64,000 nucleotides of DNA from Cryobacterium lactosi (GCF_004403945.1 NZ_SOHM01000011.1:108849-172848), one strand, 5' to 3'. Counted from the stretch's first letter, positions 24,824-34,348 are shown. Notes: a model not told the origin generated them from the letters alone. Numbers and translations: made by a program.

Positions 24824-25249
24824 ATGGACATCAACGACTCGGATCCGGTTCGCATTCTCAGCGAGGACGAGTGCTGGGAGTTGCTGCTCTCCTCGAGCTT
24901 CGGCCGTCTCGCGGCTGCCGTCGCGGACGACATTGAGATCTTCCCGCTCAACTTCGTCGCCGCCGACAAGCGCCTGTTGTTTCGCACCGCAGAGGGAACC
25001 AAGCTCTTGGCTCTCACCGTGAACAACAGGGTCGCTCTCGAGACCGACGACATCGGTCGCTCCGACGCCTGGAGCGTCGTCGTGAAGGGCATCGCCCGGG
25101 TCCTCGACACCCAGGCCGAGATCGAAGCCGCCAACGCGCTCCCGCTGCGGCCGCTCGTTCCCACCCTCAAGTACATTTGGGTGGAGATCACCCCGACCGA
25201 GCTGAGCGGGCGCCGGTTCGCCCTGGAACCGGAACCGGAACGGTACTAG
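24824..25249 (+). CDS. pyridoxamine 5'-phosphate oxidase family (PPOX split-barrel) protein
   Basis: 141 residues. The split-barrel flavin-binding fold is shown by ILSEDECWELLLSSSFGRLAAAV, FPLNFVAADKRLLFRTAEGTKLLAL and VALETDDIG...WSVVVKGIARVL. Proteins of this Pyridox_oxidase_2 group often bind F420, FMN or heme, and the reaction is not predictable. It ends with a charged tail. Its stop region overlaps that of the next, convergent gene by 4 bases. Confidence 0.8.
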   Translation: MDINDSDPVRILSEDECWELLLSSSFGRLAAAVADDIEIFPLNFVAADKRLLFRTAEGTKLLALTVNNRVALETDDIGRSDAWSVVVKGIARVLDTQAEIEAANALPLRPLVPTLKYIWVEITPTELSGRRFALEPEPERY

Positions 25250-25686
25250 TCGCTGGCTGCGGCCGGAGCAACCCGGCCCTCGCCGGAGAGCCCGATCAGC
25301 ATCAGCACCGCAATGCCGTAGGCATCCGCCGCCGTGGCCGCCTCGAAGACCTCGTCGGCGCCACTCACGTGCACGCTCACCCGGTAACGCTCGTCGCCGA
25401 GCCGGTGCAGGGCGCGGAACGTGCCGCGAAGGAGCGCCCGCAACTGGTCCTCGCGCGGTAACCACAGCGCATCCTCCAGTGCGAGCGAATCGAGCGCCCA
25501 CTCCGTCGTTCCGTTGAAACCGAGGATGGTGCCGGTGTCGAACTCGTGCGCCTCGATGGTCATCTCGCTGACCGTGAAGACCTCGGAGTCGAAGCCCGGC
25601 CGCTCGATGCGGAAGGCGTCACCGGATGCCGGATGCCAGGACAATCCGGCCTGCTGCAGAGCACGGGCACAGTCGATTGTGATCAT
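25246..25686 (-). CDS. conserved hypothetical protein
   Basis: 146 residues, soluble and acidic, no signal peptide. I do not recognise a named domain. The middle part (EALDSLALEDALWLPRED-like, followed by LRALLRGTFRAL) and the end (AADAYGIAVLMLIGLSGEG) look like a compact alpha/beta protein of the type widespread but uncharacterised in Microbacteriaceae. It is convergent with the PPOX protein, overlapping it by 4 bases. Its start is an ATG at 25686. Confidence 0.65.
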   Translation of the reverse strand: MITIDCARALQQAGLSWHPASGDAFRIERPGFDSEVFTVSEMTIEAHEFDTGTILGFNGTTEWALDSLALEDALWLPREDQLRALLRGTFRALHRLGDERYRVSVHVSGADEVFEAATAADAYGIAVLMLIGLSGEGRVAPAAASD

Positions 25687-25739
25687 GCCCCATTATCGGT
25701 GCGCGGCACCTGGGAAAGCGAGGGCAGGCGTCCGCAAAA

Positions 25740-25772
25740 GGCCCCGGAGAGCCGTAGGCATTCTCCGGGGCC
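25740..25772 (-). terminator. intrinsic terminator after the FKBP gene
   Basis: Perfect 11-base arms (25740-25750 and 25762-25772) around an 11-base loop. On the minus strand the stem is followed by TTTT (25739-25736), and it lies 36 bases beyond the FKBP stop. It also insulates the hypothetical gene at 25246-25686. Confidence 0.8.
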
Positions 25773-25808
25773 ACCGCTGACGAATCAAGCGGGTATGGAT
25801 CGAACGAT

Positions 25809-26180
25809 CTAGCTGACGCCGAGCAGGTCGATGACGAAGATCAGGGTCTTGCCGGACAGACGGTGGCCGGAGCCGGCCGGGCCGTAGGCCAGGTGTGCCG
25901 GCACGGTGAGCTTGCGTCGGCCGCCCACCTTCATGCCGGGGATGCCCTGCTGCCAGCCGGCGATGAGCGAGCCCAGCGGGAAGTTGATCGACTGGCCCCG
26001 GTTCCAGGACGAGTCGAACTCTTCGCCGGTGTCGTATTCGACACCGAGGTAGTGCACGTCGACGGTGGCGCCGGCGGTGGCCTCGGCCCCGTCACCCACC
26101 ACGATGTCGACGATGTCGAGCTGTTCGGGCGCGGGGCCCTCCGGGAAGTCGAGTTCGGGCTTGGCATTCAAATCAGTCAT
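25809..26180 (-). CDS. FKBP-type peptidyl-prolyl cis-trans isomerase
   Basis: 123 residues from ATG 26180; an upstream extension to 26369 is open but not homologous. Single FKBP domain without a signal peptide: VDVHYLGVEYDTGEEFDSSW, INFPLGSLIAGWQQGIPGMKVGG, RKLTVPAHLAYGPAG and TLIFVIDLLGV. The usual FK506-pocket residues (Tyr, Phe/Asp of FDSSW, Val-Ile-like G-W, Tyr of AYG) are kept. It catalyses proline isomerisation in cytoplasmic protein folding. Ends 37 bases before its terminator. Confidence 0.92.
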   Translation of the reverse strand: MTDLNAKPELDFPEGPAPEQLDIVDIVVGDGAEATAGATVDVHYLGVEYDTGEEFDSSWNRGQSINFPLGSLIAGWQQGIPGMKVGGRRKLTVPAHLAYGPAGSGHRLSGKTLIFVIDLLGVS

Positions 26181-26389
26181 GAGACCATCCAATCGGATTA
26201 CGGGCTCTGACGCACACCTGGAAATTCCCCCTTGCGCGAACGCCGCCGCAGGGTGCATCCTTATCTCACAAAACTCGTCGCACCGGGAGAGTTGTCGGCA
26301 TTGCCACACCACCGGGCGGCGAGTTTTCTCTGGCCTGACCGGCAGCGCCTCCGGCCGGCCGAGCTCCACCGGGGCAGCGCCCGCTCGGA

Positions 26390-27607
26390 TCAGCCGAGCA
26401 CTGCGGCGCGGTCGGTCATCAGCAGCCGCAACAGCCGGGCCTCCTCAATCTGGTCGGGGGTCCCCCCTGGGCGTACCGGCCCGCGCCGGGACGGGTGCAG
26501 CTGGGCGCTGACCAGGCGTTGCCGCACCGACGCCAACCGGGTGGCATCCGTGATGAATCGGTTCATGGCCTGGCGGCGCGCCGGCGGTTGCCCGTGGGCC
26601 CACGCCCGCGCCTGGCGCCGGCCGAGAGGTGTGGCCAGCATGGCCACCTCGGCCGGGGTGAACCAGCCCACCGCGGCGTAGTCGCCGAGCCGCTGCACCG
26701 TCAGTTTCTCCTCCTTGCGCCGCAGCATGGCCATGACCAGGATCGCGCCGATGAACAGGGGCACCTGCACGAGGAAGTAGTAGCCCACCAGGGAGGCGTC
26801 GTCGGTGAGGAAGAAGAACGCCCCGTTCCACAGCGCGTGCAACAGCACCGCGGCGACGAGTCCGATCAACACCGCGCCGAGGTAGCTCGACCCGCTCGCA
26901 CGGCGAGCGGCGAGTCCGATCGCCAGGCCGGTGCAGGCCGTGAACAGAACGTGCGCGAACGGGGAGATCACCCCGCGCAGCAGGAACGTCACACCCAGAT
27001 CGGCGATACCGCCGTCGAGCATCGCCACACCGAAGTACTGGATGTTCTCCGAGAACGCGAACCCGGCGGCGATCATGGCCGCATAGACGACCCCGTCGAT
27101 CGGGCCGTTGAACTGGCCGCGGATCACCCAGAACAGCAGCAGGATGCCGAAGCCCTTCGCCGACTCCTCCACGAGGGGCGCCTGGATCACGGCGGCCGTG
27201 AAGTCCCCCGCAGGGCGGGCCACCCCGCTGGTCGCGGCGACGATCTGCACACCGAGGTCGAACACCAGCGCCGTCACAATCGAGACACCGGCGCCCCACA
27301 GGAACGCGAACCAGAGGGCCGGTCGGGGCTCAGGCTCCCACCGGTCAAGCCAGCGCACCGCGAGCACCACCAGGGTCAGCGGCACCAGCGCGAGCAGCAG
27401 GCAGACAACGAGCGCGCCCGGGCCGAGGAATGTCGACAGGTACACCAGCACCAACAGCAGCGCGAGCGCGGCGACCACGATGCCGATGGTCGCCCACACC
27501 ACTGTGCTCAGGTTCGTGCGCCGCACCGGTGCGCTCCACACCGGCGTGTGGATGGGTGTGTCCTGTGGGGGCACGGCGAGAGGTCGGCCGGTGGGGTCGA
27601 GGGTCAT
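26390..27607 (-). CDS. PrsW family intramembrane metalloprotease
   Basis: 405 residues from ATG 27607. About eight membrane helices after a proline-rich polar N-terminus. Diagnostic residues: the EESAKG motif (E-E-x-x-K, at about residue 170), the conserved F-S/E-N-x-x-Y segment AFSENIQYFG, the histidine helix SPFAHVLFTACTG and a second histidine in LLHALWNGAFFF. PrsW proteases cut anti-sigma factors or other membrane proteins. The C-terminal 110 residues are a soluble, arginine-rich extension. The substrate is unknown; no sigma/anti-sigma pair is nearby. Divergent from the Ada-AlkA gene, about 120 bases apart. Confidence 0.87.
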   Translation of the reverse strand: MTLDPTGRPLAVPPQDTPIHTPVWSAPVRRTNLSTVVWATIGIVVAALALLLVLVYLSTFLGPGALVVCLLLALVPLTLVVLAVRWLDRWEPEPRPALWFAFLWGAGVSIVTALVFDLGVQIVAATSGVARPAGDFTAAVIQAPLVEESAKGFGILLLFWVIRGQFNGPIDGVVYAAMIAAGFAFSENIQYFGVAMLDGGIADLGVTFLLRGVISPFAHVLFTACTGLAIGLAARRASGSSYLGAVLIGLVAAVLLHALWNGAFFFLTDDASLVGYYFLVQVPLFIGAILVMAMLRRKEEKLTVQRLGDYAAVGWFTPAEVAMLATPLGRRQARAWAHGQPPARRQAMNRFITDATRLASVRQRLVSAQLHPSRRGPVRPGGTPDQIEEARLLRLLMTDRAAVLG

Positions 27608-27729
27608 GCCCGCCAGTTTACGGCGGACGGGCACGGCCGGAGCGGGCGGTTTCCGCCTCCAGCCCGACCCCCGACGGCGGTGTCCGATTCCCGCTACCGG
27701 TGCGGCGGGCGGCGTGTCAGTCTTGATCT

Positions 27730-29373
27730 GTGACACCCGCGACCAGCTCCCCCGACCCAGCGCTCCCCCCGGCACGCTCCCGGCGCCCCGGCCCGGTCGG
27801 CGCGTCGGCGCGTGGCAGCGTCGACGACCCGGTTTTCGCCGAGCGCTACCGGGCCATGTCCTCGCGTGACGCCCGCTTCGACGGCCAGTTCATCACCGGC
27901 GTGCACTCCACCGGCATCTACTGCCGGCCCAGCTGCCCGGCCATGACCCCCAAACCCGGCAATGTCTCGTTCTACCTCACGGCCGCCGCCGCCCACGAGG
28001 CGGGCCTGCGAGCCTGCAAGCGCTGCCTGCCCGATGCCGTGCCGGGGTCGCCGGCGTGGAACATCCGTGACGACCTGGCCGCCCGGGCGATGCGGCTGAT
28101 CGGCGACGGCACCGTGGAACGCGAGGGGGTGCCGGGGCTGGCGCACCGGCTCGGTTACACGTCACGACACCTCACCCGGGTGCTGGTCGCCGAGGTCGGC
28201 GCCGGGCCGCTTGCGCTGGCTCGAGCCCACCGAGCCCAAACCGCCCGGGTACTGCTGACAAGCACCGATCTGCCGGTCACCGACGTCGCGTTCGCCGCCG
28301 GATTCGGCAGTGTGCGTCAGTTCAACGACACCATCGCCACCGTGTACGAGCGCACCCCGTCGGCTCTCCGCGCCGGCGCGAGGGTAGAAGCCGGCGGCGA
28401 TCCCGACGCTGGCACCGGTTCGAGGATCAGCCTGCTGCTGCCCGCCCGGGCGCCGTTCGACGGGCAGGGCCTGCTCGATTTCCTCGGGGTGCGCGCCGTC
28501 ACCGGTGTCGAACGCTCCACGCCGGCCGGGTACGAGCGCACCCTGCGGCTCCCGCACGGCTGGGCGCGACTGCACCTGGCCCTCGCCGGCACGATCGAGG
28601 CTCCCGCGATCGCGTGCACCGCCCGGTTGCACAGCCTCGCCGACCTCGCCCCGCTGGTCAGCCGGGTGCGCCGGTTGTGCGACCTCGATGCGGATGCTCA
28701 GGCCATCGATCTGGTCTTGGCCGGCGACCCGGTGCTGGCCGGGTCCGTGCACCGCACCCCGGGCATCCGGGTGCCTGGCAGCCTCGACCCAGAGGAAACC
28801 CTGTTCAGGGCGCTGCTCGGCCAGCAGGTGTCTGTGGCCGCCGCCCGTACCTCACTCGGCCGGCTCAGCGCCGCACTCGGCACGGCGGTGGACGCCGTCG
28901 AGCCGGACAGCGACCCGGAACACACCGACGCCCCGCACCTGCTCTTCCCCACCGCCGCCGACATCGCCGACAACGGCCGGGACGTGCTGCGCGGCCCGGC
29001 CGCCCGCATCGAGACGATCATCAGTGTCGCCAGGGCCCTGGCCTCCGGCGACCTTGTGCTCGACATCGGCGAGAGCCGCGACGATCTGCAGGCCCGCCTC
29101 ACCGCCCTGCCGGGCATCGGCCCGTGGACGGCCGGCTACGTGGCGATGCGGGTGCTCGGCAGTCCCGACATCCTGCTCACCAGCGATCTCGCCCTGCGGC
29201 AGGGGGCCGGCCGGCTCGGCCTGCCCGACGCAGCCAAGGACCTCGCCGCTCATGGCGGCGTGTGGGCGCCGTGGCGTAGCTACGCGGGCATGCACCTCTG
29301 GCGGGCGGCGGGCGGCCCGCGACCGACCGGGCCGGAAGTTACCGGCGGGAACGGCGCCTCCCCGTTACGCTGA
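27730..29373 (+). CDS. Ada-type regulator / DNA-3-methyladenine glycosylase II fusion
   Basis: 547 residues starting at GTG 27730. Three parts: an Ada N-terminal methyl-phosphotriester domain with zinc cysteines 65, 69, 96 and 99 (GIYCRPSCPA, ACKRC), where Cys65 would accept the methyl group; an AraC-type helix-turn-helix (TDLPVTDVAFAAGFGSVRQFN); and an AlkA glycosylase with the helix-hairpin-helix LPGIGPWTAGYVAM and catalytic Asp in LLTSDLALRQGAG. It should sense and repair alkylated DNA and may regulate its own gene. There is no O6-methylguanine transferase domain. The FAH gene starts 4 bases after the stop. Confidence 0.92.
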   Translation: MTPATSSPDPALPPARSRRPGPVGASARGSVDDPVFAERYRAMSSRDARFDGQFITGVHSTGIYCRPSCPAMTPKPGNVSFYLTAAAAHEAGLRACKRCLPDAVPGSPAWNIRDDLAARAMRLIGDGTVEREGVPGLAHRLGYTSRHLTRVLVAEVGAGPLALARAHRAQTARVLLTSTDLPVTDVAFAAGFGSVRQFNDTIATVYERTPSALRAGARVEAGGDPDAGTGSRISLLLPARAPFDGQGLLDFLGVRAVTGVERSTPAGYERTLRLPHGWARLHLALAGTIEAPAIACTARLHSLADLAPLVSRVRRLCDLDADAQAIDLVLAGDPVLAGSVHRTPGIRVPGSLDPEETLFRALLGQQVSVAAARTSLGRLSAALGTAVDAVEPDSDPEHTDAPHLLFPTAADIADNGRDVLRGPAARIETIISVARALASGDLVLDIGESRDDLQARLTALPGIGPWTAGYVAMRVLGSPDILLTSDLALRQGAGRLGLPDAAKDLAAHGGVWAPWRSYAGMHLWRAAGGPRPTGPEVTGGNGASPLR

Positions 29374-29377
29374 AGAA

Positions 29378-30253
29378 GTGAAGTTTGCGCATCTCAGAGT
29401 CGAAGGCCAATCCACCCCCCGTCTAGCCCTCGTGGTGGACGACGCGGCGCTCTTCCTCGACGAGGTGATCGACGACGCCCCGCGCGATCTCCAGGACCTC
29501 ATCGAAAAGGGCGCCCCGGAATACGACAGGGTGCGAGCGCTCACCGCGAACGCGCTGACTCACGGCGCCACCCTGACGCCCATCGACGATCTGCGGCACT
29601 CCTCCGCGGTGTTGCGGCCGCCGCAGATCATCGCCATCGGCGCCAACTACGCCGCGCATTCGTCCGAGCTCAAACTGCGCAGTGAAACCGCTGCAACGGT
29701 GTTCTCGCTCTGGCCGAACTCGCTCACCGGGCACGAGTCGATCATCACCTGGCCGAGCGACCTCACCAGCCAGGTGGACTACGAGGCCGAACTCGGCGTG
29801 ATCATCGGCCGGCCCGCCCGCAACGTCTCGGTGCGCGACGCCCTCGACTATGTCTTCGGCTACACGGTCGTGAACGACATCACCGCCCGAGACCTGCAGT
29901 TCTCCGAGGCGCAGTGGTCCAGGTGCAAGTCGTTCGACGGCTTCACGCCCACCGGCCCGCTGGTGGTCACGGCTGACGAGATCGCCGATCCGCAGAATCT
30001 CTGGCTGACCACCCACGTCGACGGGCGGGTGCTGCAGGATGCGTCGAGCGGCGACATGGTGCGCACCGTCGCCGAGATCATCGCCTACCTGTCGCTGACC
30101 TCCACGTTGATGCCGGGCACGCTGATCTCCACCGGCAGCCCCGGCGGCGCCGGCTACAGCCGCAAGCCGCAGGTGTTCCTCAAGGACGGGTCGACGGTCA
30201 CCGTCTCCATTGACCGGATCGGACTGCTCACGACCCACTGCCGTGAGATCTGA
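29378..30253 (+). CDS. fumarylacetoacetate hydrolase family protein
   Basis: 291 residues from GTG 29378. C-terminal FAH barrel with the metal ligands in YEAELGVIIGRPARNV and the NDITARDLQ stretch, followed by SFDGFTPTGPLVV, QDASSGDMVRTVAEIIAYLS and TGSPGGAGYSRKP. Related enzymes hydrolyse or decarboxylate beta-diketo acids, such as acylpyruvates or 2-hydroxyhepta-2,4-diene-dioates; the exact substrate is not predictable. It follows the Ada-AlkA gene by only 4 bases, and its last codons overlap the presumed start of the glycosyltransferase. Confidence 0.86.
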   Translation: MKFAHLRVEGQSTPRLALVVDDAALFLDEVIDDAPRDLQDLIEKGAPEYDRVRALTANALTHGATLTPIDDLRHSSAVLRPPQIIAIGANYAAHSSELKLRSETAATVFSLWPNSLTGHESIITWPSDLTSQVDYEAELGVIIGRPARNVSVRDALDYVFGYTVVNDITARDLQFSEAQWSRCKSFDGFTPTGPLVVTADEIADPQNLWLTTHVDGRVLQDASSGDMVRTVAEIIAYLSLTSTLMPGTLISTGSPGGAGYSRKPQVFLKDGSTVTVSIDRIGLLTTHCREI

Positions 30254-31022
30254 CCCGGGCCCGCCACACCCCCCGATCACCCTCTCGGTGGTCATTCCGG
30301 TCTACAACGACGCGGACTTCCTGCGCACCTGCCTCCGCGCCCTGTCCCAGCAACGCCGGCCGGCCGACGAGATCATCGTGGTCGACAACGCGAGCACGGA
30401 TGCGACCGCGACTATCGCGCGCGCAGCCGGCGTGCGGGTGATCTTGGAACCGCTGCGGGGTATCTGGCCGGCGTCGGCGGCCGGTTATGACGCGGCCACC
30501 GGCGACGTGATCGCCCGGTTGGATGCCGACTCCGTGCCTCCGGTGGACTGGCTGGAACGGATCGAGGCCCGGTTCACGGCCGACCCCGGCACCGCCGTGT
30601 ATACCGGCCCCGGCGACTTCTACAACTGCGGCCCCGTGACGGCCTGGCTCGGCGGCCACCTCTACATCGGCGGATATTTCCGTTGGATGGGCCTGTGGCT
30701 GGGCCACCCGCCGCTGTTCGGGTCGAACTTCGCGATGCGACGGCAGGTATGGGCCGCCAACCGCGACCGGGTGCGGCGCACGATCACCGACGTGCACGAC
30801 GACCTCGACTTCAGCATGCACCTGGGCCCGGACGAACCGGTCACCCTCGACCCCAACCTGCGGGTGCTGATTTCCGCCCGGCCGTTCGAAACCCCTCGCG
30901 GGCTCGGCCGGCGGGTGGCCTGGGCCGGCCGCACGCTGTTCTTCGACTGGCCGGACTACTCCCCCTGGCGGCTCCGGCGGCACTCGGTGAGTCCGCGCGA
31001 GACCCACCCTCGCGCGCTCTGA
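30243..31022 (+). CDS. family 2 glycosyltransferase
   Basis: 259 residues if started at the GTG at 30243, which overlaps the FAH stop by 11 bases; a TTG at 30210 is also possible. GT-A fold: LSVVIPVYNDADFLRTCL, EIIVVDNASTDATATIARAAG, and the DxD-type metal site in ARLDADSVPPVDWLE. Later come GPGDFYNCGPVTAW and FGSNFAMRRQVW. No clear membrane anchor; short aromatic stretches (GGYFRWMGLWLG) may touch the membrane. The donor and acceptor are unknown, and no surface-polysaccharide cluster surrounds it. Confidence 0.84.
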   Translation: MRSDPGPPHPPITLSVVIPVYNDADFLRTCLRALSQQRRPADEIIVVDNASTDATATIARAAGVRVILEPLRGIWPASAAGYDAATGDVIARLDADSVPPVDWLERIEARFTADPGTAVYTGPGDFYNCGPVTAWLGGHLYIGGYFRWMGLWLGHPPLFGSNFAMRRQVWAANRDRVRRTITDVHDDLDFSMHLGPDEPVTLDPNLRVLISARPFETPRGLGRRVAWAGRTLFFDWPDYSPWRLRRHSVSPRETHPRAL

Positions 31023-31024
31023 CG

Positions 31025-31633
31025 CTAGCTCGGCCGCACCGAGGTGACGGCGAGGATCGCGCGGCGCAGCGTTTCCGTTTCGGTCTCCACTCGCACGGCC
31101 TCGGCGGGTAGAGCGCGCTCCATCATGAGGCCGTTGATCACTGTCGCGAGGAATCGTGCCCGTGACTCGACCCCGCCCGCCGGAATCGCGCCCTCCTCGA
31201 TGAGCACGGTCAACCATCGCTCGATACGGTGCCGACCAAGCCGTTCGAGCGCGAGGTAAGTCGCCACCTCATCACCGGACGGAGTGGAGGCCACGTAGGC
31301 CTCGTAGAGCGCCCCCCAATGCTGGCGGGCGCGATCGCCGACGCCCACGTGCGCGAGCATCAGTCGCATGCAGGCGATCAGGCGCTCGGTCGGGGTCAGC
31401 GTGTGTTCGTTGATCGGGTCGTCGGGGATGTCGAGGTCGTAGATCCCGGCGACGACGGCGTCGAGGAGATCGCGCTGAGTCGGGAAGAAGTGTCGTAGCG
31501 AGCCCGTGCTCACCTGGCCGCGAGCGGCTACCGCGCGGACGCTCAGGCGCGCGGTCGGGTTCTCGCCGAGCATCGTCGCCGCAGCGATGAGGATCTTGGC
31601 GCGCGTGCCTGGTTCGTTGGATTCCGCGTCCAT
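31025..31633 (-). CDS. TetR family transcriptional regulator
   Basis: 202 residues from ATG 31633. N-terminal helix-turn-helix (AKILIAAATMLGENPTARLSV, RAVAARGQVSTGSLRHFFPTQRDLLDAV) and a helical ligand domain with a C-terminal stretch resembling TetR_C. It is divergent from the peptidase-like gene and separated from it by 136 bases that contain two 21-base direct repeats, so it probably represses that gene and itself. The glycosyltransferase ends 2 bases from its stop. Confidence 0.87.
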   Translation of the reverse strand: MDAESNEPGTRAKILIAAATMLGENPTARLSVRAVAARGQVSTGSLRHFFPTQRDLLDAVVAGIYDLDIPDDPINEHTLTPTERLIACMRLMLAHVGVGDRARQHWGALYEAYVASTPSGDEVATYLALERLGRHRIERWLTVLIEEGAIPAGGVESRARFLATVINGLMMERALPAEAVRVETETETLRRAILAVTSVRPS

Positions 31634-31656
31634 GACTCTCCTTCTTGTGCGCTCTT

Positions 31657-31710
31657 TATCACAGTGTGCTAGCTTAGCTCCTCGTTGACTATCACACTGT
31701 ACTAGTTCAG
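31657..31710. promoter_or_regulatory. two 21-bp direct repeats, likely TetR operator
   Basis: Repeat 1 (31657-31677) and repeat 2 (31690-31710) share the pattern TATCACASTGTRCTAG followed by YTYAG, differing at four positions. They are 33 bases apart, about three helix turns, and lie between the divergent TetR and peptidase-like genes. A TTGACT sits at 31685-31690, at the edge of repeat 2. They are the obvious candidate binding sites for the TetR protein. Confidence 0.55.
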
Positions 31711-31769
31711 CGCGAGTGCGCGGTGCGGTGTTGCACGAACAATGCTCGAACGATGAGACGGAGAACCAG

Positions 31770-33344
31770 ATGCGTACCCGAGTGAAACACGACGAGCGAA
31801 GCCCGTGGACGAAGCCGGGGTTGGCGGTGGTGGCCGTTGTCTCGCTGCTGCTGATCGCTGGGTGTACCAACGCGACACCGGACGAAGGTGGGAGCGCGAA
31901 CGCGGTGGGTCTTGACCAGTACCTGGAGCAGTCGCTCGAATTCGGGGCCTGCGACCCCACCATCGTGGGCTCGCAGCCGCCCGTTCCCGAGATCATCGAG
32001 GCGGCGGAGAAAGCCGAGTGCGCCACACTCACGGTGCCGATCGACTATGAGAACCTCGACGGGGAGACCCTCGACATCGCCGTGACGCGCAACGCCGCCA
32101 CGGGCGAGGACCCTATCGGTTCTGTTGTCCTGAATCCGGGCGGTCCGGGCGTGCAGGCGACAACCTTCGCCCCGCTCGTCGCCGCGCTGTGGACGGGGGG
32201 CCCCATCGCCGAGAACTTCGACCTCGTCGGATTCGATCCGCGCGGTGTCGGGCTGACCGACCCAGCGGTCGACTGCTACACGGACCAGGAACGCGACGCC
32301 GACGTACCGCTGTCGGCCCTCGGCGAGTGGACGGACGAGTCGGCGCGCGCGATCGTCGAGAAGTGTGCGACCGGATCGGGAGGCGAGGAGATGCTCGCCC
32401 GCCTCGGCACCCGAGATGTCGCTCGCGACCTGGACGTGCTCCGCTCGGCGCTCGGCGACGACAAGCTCACCTACGCGGGCGCAAGCTACGGCACTCGGCT
32501 CGGCTCGGTGTATGCCGAGATGTTCCCCCAGAACGTCCGGGCCCTCGTTCTCGACGGCGCGGTAGACCCACGCAAGGACACCGGTGATCGCCGGATCCAG
32601 CTCAGCGAGGGGCTCCAAGCCTCGTTCCAGCGCTTCGCGGACTTCTGCGCAAAGCAGACACCGTGCCCCCTCGGTACCGACCCGGCGCAGGCGACCACCG
32701 CGGCGCAGCAGCTCCTCCGTCCACTTCTGGACGAGCCGCTTGTGGCCGCTGACGGCCGAGAGGTCACCTTCCTCGCCGCAGCCGAGGGAATCATCTCCGG
32801 ACTGTACGCCGAAGCCAGCTGGACAGCCATCATCGCTGGGCTGTCGGAGCTGCAAGCGGGTCGGCCCGAGGCACTGCTCGCGCTTCGTGACGGCTACTAC
32901 GGCCGATCCGACAGCGGGTAATACAAGAATGACTACGAAGCCACGTTGGCCATCAATTGCGTCGATGAGGAACGACTCACGGCAGACGAGATGACCGAGC
33001 TCGGCAACCGGCTCAACGACGCGGCGCCGTTCCTCGACACCGGAAGAAGCCCTGCGACGCAGGACGGGTGCGAGTTCTGGCCATCCGAGCCGACGCTGGG
33101 CTTCCCCTACGCCACCGACATCGAGGGCTTACCCGAGGTGCTCGTGACCTCGACCACCGGCGACCCGGTGACGCCACACGACGGTGGCATCAGCCTGGCC
33201 GAGACCCTCGGCGCCCGGTTGCTCACGGTTGACGGCAACCAGCATGGGTCGATCATCTCGCGCAATGAGTGCGTCGACGGCGTGGTGGCCGACTACCTGG
33301 TCAACCTCGAACTACCAGACGAAGGGACACGCTGCGCTCTGTGA
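31770..33344 (+). pseudogene. alpha/beta-hydrolase tripeptidyl aminopeptidase-like lipoprotein, interrupted by an in-frame stop
   Basis: The reading frame is continuous from ATG 31770 to 33344 except for one TAA at 32919-32921. The first part (383 residues) has a lipoprotein signal (LLLIAGC) and the hydrolase core: VVLNPGGPG (oxyanion loop), FDPRGVG and the nucleophile Ser in GASYGTRLG. The part after the stop supplies the C-terminal TAP-like domain with TGDPVTP (catalytic Asp) and DGNQHGSI (catalytic His). Truncation therefore removes two of three catalytic residues. A single change from GAA to TAA would explain it. The homologous intact proteins are secreted SlpD/SlpE-type peptidases. A sequencing error or readthrough is possible. 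Confidence 0.8.
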
Positions 33345-33433
33345 ATCTGCTCCGTGACCCGCTATCGGTGCGCCGTTCCGCGTACCGGCGGATCCCGCCC
33401 CGGACTCAGGGGACGCTGGATGGCTGCCGCACT

Positions 33434-34348
33434 TCAGCGACCGCGCGCGTAGAGCGCCAGCAGGTCCCGGGCCAGCTGGTGTGGGGTGGTCTCGCAGGGG
33501 CTGTGCCCGGCGGGATAGACGCGGACGTCCGCGCCGATATGGGCGGCGAACCTGCGGTGCTGGCGCAGCGTCCAGAGGTCCCGGTCCCCCACGGCGATGA
33601 GCATCGGCACCGGGCTGCCGGCCAGCTCGCTGCGCACATCAGGGGTGTGCTTCATCAGTCGCATGATCTCGTCGAGGCTCGTGCGGCTGGTGTAGTCGAA
33701 TCGCATCCGCGCGAGAGCGAGCCGGCCCGGCCTTGTGTGATTGCGGTTGGTGACGATGCCCCAGATCATCAGGGAGGCGATGGTGTGCGGCGGCACCATG
33801 CCGCTGACCGGGCCGAGCCAGCGCACGCCGCGGAAGGTTTGGCCCGGACCCGGCGGCGTGGTCAGCAACACGAGGGAGGCGAACAGCTCCGGCCGCCTCG
33901 CGAAGGCCAGCTCGGCGACCAGCCCCGCGAACGAGTAGCCGAGCACGTGCACCGGGGTGTCCCCGGATTCGAGGACCGCGACCAGGTCGGCCACGAACAA
34001 GTCGTAGTCGAAATGCCGGCCGAGCGGTGGTCCGGCCGCCGCCGACTCGTACTGGCCCGGGAGGTCGAAACTCTCCACCCGGTAGCCGGCCTGGGCGAGG
34101 AGCGGTGCGAGCAGCACGAAGTCCTCTTTCGACCCGGTGGCGCCCGGCACCAGCAGCACCCGCGGGGCGCCCAGCCGGCCCAGGGCGATCGCGGCGAGCC
34201 GGCCGCTCGGTGCGGGGAAGGACACACGTTCGGTTCCCGGCGGCAGAATCGTCCAGTCGAGGTCCGGCAGGGCGGCGTCGAGCCTCGCGAGCCGATCGGG
34301 GTGGATCGGTTCGTGCCGGCGGAGCTGCTGCCTCACACGCAGGGACAC
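33434..34348 (-). CDS. alpha/beta hydrolase
   Basis: 304 residues. Typical fold: VLLVPGATGSKEDFVLL (oxyanion region), YRVESFDLPGQYES, the nucleophile elbow GYSFAG (Ser), GDRDLW (Asp) and AGHSPCE (His). It resembles chloroperoxidase or lyso-acyl type hydrolases, but the substrate cannot be predicted. It reads away from the interrupted peptidase gene and lies 36 bases downstream of aspA's end on the same strand. Confidence 0.8.
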   Translation of the reverse strand: MSLRVRQQLRRHEPIHPDRLARLDAALPDLDWTILPPGTERVSFPAPSGRLAAIALGRLGAPRVLLVPGATGSKEDFVLLAPLLAQAGYRVESFDLPGQYESAAAGPPLGRHFDYDLFVADLVAVLESGDTPVHVLGYSFAGLVAELAFARRPELFASLVLLTTPPGPGQTFRGVRWLGPVSGMVPPHTIASLMIWGIVTNRNHTRPGRLALARMRFDYTSRTSLDEIMRLMKHTPDVRSELAGSPVPMLIAVGDRDLWTLRQHRRFAAHIGADVRVYPAGHSPCETTPHQLARDLLALYARGR

